A stretch of DNA of 64,000 nucleotides from positions 92,170-156,169 of the forward strand of contig PTEX01000150.1 in NCBI GenBank assembly GCA_003342815.1. Direction: 5' to 3'. Every line of letters starts with the position of its first letter. The stretch's first letter is position 1. The position numbers and the translations under genes are program-made. The notes beneath the pieces are model-generated. The model had not been told where the DNA came from, made no database searches, and worked only from the letters and a program-made list of their open reading frames with translations. This document shows, one piece after another, positions 63,950 through 64,000 of this stretch. The stretch comes from Eudromia elegans (lineage: Eukaryota; Chordata; Aves; Tinamiformes; Tinamidae).

Positions 63950-64000
63950 TTTCTACTTTATAGTTTATTTTTCTTGGAAATATATTTTTTCTTGACCTAT

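Overview
This window looks like AT-rich, non-coding DNA from a bird: an intergenic stretch or a very long intron. The main evidence is a CR1 non-LTR retrotransposon at about 33.16-33.85 kb. It has the avian hallmarks: 5' truncation, a reverse-transcriptase C-terminal tail, a short 3' UTR, and an 8-bp tandem repeat (TTCTATGA type) at the 3' end instead of a poly(A) tail. Its residue pattern resembles CR1 copies of non-galliform birds more than those I associate with chicken, but that is only an impression. I found no cellular protein-coding exon, tRNA, rRNA, CRISPR array or bacterial-type operon. The longest cellular open frames (about 100-140 codons) are low-complexity or show no family features and read as chance.

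Layout. 1-18.2 kb: AT-rich DNA with poly(A)/poly(T) runs, short microsatellites and one compound direct-plus-inverted repeat near 7.0 kb. 18.2-19.0 kb: a heavily decayed ancient CR1 copy on the minus strand. 19-31.9 kb: non-coding DNA with AT-rich microsatellites (21.9 and 23.65 kb) and a 36-bp tandem duplication (31.3 kb). 31.95-33.85 kb: a CR1 cluster, with an ancient copy and then the young copy, both minus strand. 33.85-60.7 kb: non-coding DNA with a 159-nt pure-purine tract (36.5 kb), a candidate polyadenylation site (37.5 kb), two striking near-loopless palindromes (40.3 and 57.7 kb) and a small CpG-rich patch (50.2 kb). 60.7-61.1 kb: a probable ancient interspersed repeat. 61.1-64 kb: non-coding DNA ending with a perfect 12-bp stem-loop.

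No genes here work together and I see no novel multi-gene system. The most notable signal is a set of perfect, short-loop inverted repeats (17- and 18-bp arms, plus several of 9-12 bp). Some are interleaved with direct repeats, which is the footprint expected from replication template switching. The same DNA also carries many two-copy tandem duplications of 11-36 bp.
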